DNA from: Larimichthys crocea
Taxonomy: Eukaryota; Chordata; Actinopteri; Sciaenidae
Reading direction: 5' to 3'
NCBI RefSeq assembly: GCF_000972845.2
Contig: NC_040021.1
Location: 9,591,291 to 9,655,290, forward strand
Length of the DNA stretch: 64,000 bases
The notes below the pieces were generated by a model that searched no databases, was not told where the DNA came from, and saw nothing but the letters and a program-made list of their open reading frames with translations. Every line of letters begins with the position of its first letter. Position 1 is the first letter of the stretch. Of this stretch, positions 62,805 through 64,000 are shown piece by piece. The translations under genes were made by a program, and so were the position numbers.

Positions 62805-63761
62805 TGGATGTCTCTCCGACTAAAGAAGAGATGTTTGTTTTGTTTTTTTACACAATTAGTGCCATTCATAAAGGAGCACAGCTTGCGAGATGCATGTTTT
62901 AACAATGCAATGATTAATACAGTAGATTGCCGTGTGTTCGTGTCCCCAGAATGAGGTTGCAGGGCTGCACCGTGATTGTGCTTGCATAATACTTTTAAAT
63001 ACACATAAAAACATACAATGGATGTTAATGGATACAATGTTAAACATAAAACTTTTTGTAAAAGGTCCACCTTTTTAAAGCACTGAGTCATGTGGCTTTA
63101 TAAGCTTCCCCAGAGGCACGAACTGTGTGTTTATAAATGAAAAAAACATAGTAAAAAAAAAAAAAAAGACTCAGTGTCAGAGCTGCTTAAATCCCCTCTG
63201 GACCTGGCATGCGTCAGGCTGTATCTGTTACCTGATTGGTGTGTATGCAAAATATTATTTCCACTTATCTAGTTGCTGTTTTTGGGGTTGTTTTTCGAAT
63301 CTATTACAGATGTGAAAAAATAAATAAAAAATAAAAGCATGTGTTCTTTTTTTTTTTTCTTTTTTTTTGCTGCTGGTCATGGTAAAAAAAAATGGTAGAA
63401 ATTTTTGGGCCCATTCACATTTATTGTGTTTCTGCTTTATCTGAACACAGTGGATGATCTGAAGACATAACAGGAACTTCATATGAGAGATCATATTCAT
63501 GAATATTCATCATATTCATTCATGATATGTCATTGGAGTTTAGGCTGGCACATGCCCACACACAGTCAACACGTACGTGGTCCTGCAGTGCGTAAAGACC
63601 CAAACTGGTTTTAAGATAATGAGATTATTGTGACGCTGATACTTGTGCTCACTTCATCAGCAGTGTTGTGGTGCTATAAACACTCTGAGATAACAAAAAA
63701 TCACAGAGGACTACATAGACACAAAATGAGAGTAGATTTTGAATGTTCAGCATGTACCAAT

Positions 63762-63786
63762 CTCTCTCTCTCTCTCTCTCTCTCTC
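63762..63786. repeat. (CT)12 microsatellite in intron 7
   Basis: 25 bases of CT. Confidence 0.94.
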
Positions 63787-64000
63787 CGTCTTTGCCTTTG
63801 CTCTGTCTCCCTCTCTCAGATAAGCTAATATCCTCTCGCTGCTCCTAGGGCATTACAGTCTCTAGTATTGGATCTCCCATGGGAGCTCATCTCTTCTCTC
63901 CGAACCCCTACAGTTACACCTCTCCAGAGACTCAGGGTTGAGTGGGCGGGGAATGGGGGAGGGTACTGCTCCTCATTTCGCTTCCCTGTGATTTCTATTG

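Larger units (their letters stand above)
7480..64000 (+). other. stxbp5: stxbp5 (tomosyn-1) gene, 5' part, runs off the window
   Basis: The gene span runs from the presumed promoter/leader to beyond the right edge. Seven coding exons join into one 234-codon frame whose translation reads as tomosyn from the initiator. Tomosyn is a cytosolic, lethal-giant-larvae-related WD40 protein. Its C-terminal R-SNARE-like motif binds syntaxin and SNAP25 and so inhibits synaptic and secretory vesicle priming. Its N-terminal propellers help in SNARE-complex oligomerisation. Only the N-terminal propeller start lies here. STXBP5-type residues are seen at places where STXBP5L differs (recalled): ALADD rather than ASSDD, HISDNPMDEGK, GFESG and the ending YRYTYDE. 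Introns 1 to 6 are 2337, 31278, 2131, 9305, 7400 and 704 bp. The transcript start is not determined. Gene identity is very secure; paralogue a or b is open. Confidence 0.93.
62175..64000 (+). other. stxbp5: stxbp5 intron 7, incomplete
   Basis: It starts gtaggc and has no acceptor followed by the next tomosyn exon before the window ends. It contains a (CA)n array (62403-62434), the partial TIR element (62691-62804), A and T runs (63153-63168, 63348-63368) and a (CT)n array (63762-63786). Confidence 0.8.

Noticed and set aside
63841..63942. Short frame reading SISSIGSPMGAHLFSPNPYS near the right edge, behind cattacag
   Set aside because: Does not match the tomosyn sequence expected after exon 7 and ends soon at a stop.
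1..64000. CRISPR array, operon, phage or viral module
   Set aside because: No regularly spaced repeats with unique spacers and no clustered long coding frames. The sequence behaves throughout as intron-rich vertebrate DNA.

Overview
The window is vertebrate nuclear DNA, almost certainly from a ray-finned fish. Very long (CA)n/(GT)n and (CT)n/(GA)n microsatellites occur every few kb, introns are large, GT-AG splice sites bound short exons, and several interspersed repeats look like families common in teleost (probably percomorph) genomes. I see no bacterial operon, CRISPR array, phage or virus-like coding region.

The only protein-coding gene I can support is the 5' part of stxbp5 (tomosyn-1, syntaxin-binding protein 5) on the + strand. 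Seven coding exons are resolved at 8318-8455, 10793-10890, 42169-42250, 44382-44482, 53788-53922, 61323-61386 and 62091-62174. Spliced together they give 702 nt, or 234 codons in one open frame, and every junction phase agrees. This encodes the N-terminus and the first blades of the N-terminal WD40 propeller. The remaining exons, including the C-terminal SNARE-like motif, lie beyond base 64000. Residues that differ between the two vertebrate tomosyns favour STXBP5 over STXBP5L. I cannot decide between the teleost duplicates stxbp5a and stxbp5b.

Layout: 1 to about 7480 is upstream intergenic DNA with repeats, including a MITE-like element split by a SINE fragment (4650-5043). About 7480-8317 is a CpG-rich promoter/5'UTR candidate with GA tracts, a (CACAG)n repeat and several short upstream ORFs, one of them an ATG directly followed by a stop. 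Intron 1 (2.3 kb) holds a compound microsatellite and a perfect 26-bp hairpin. Intron 2 is 31.3 kb, has a weak-looking 5' splice site and makes up half the window. Introns 3 to 7 are 2.1, 9.3, 7.4, 0.7 and more than 1.8 kb. They carry microsatellites, a tRNA-derived SINE with a 16-bp target-site duplication (58519-58710), and terminal-inverted-repeat elements.

I looked for a hidden novel system and found none. The most useful leads are the upstream-ORF cluster in the stxbp5 leader, the hairpin in intron 1, the weak donor of the giant intron and the nested transposons. Names of repeat families rest on recall and on comparing copies within the window, not on a database search.
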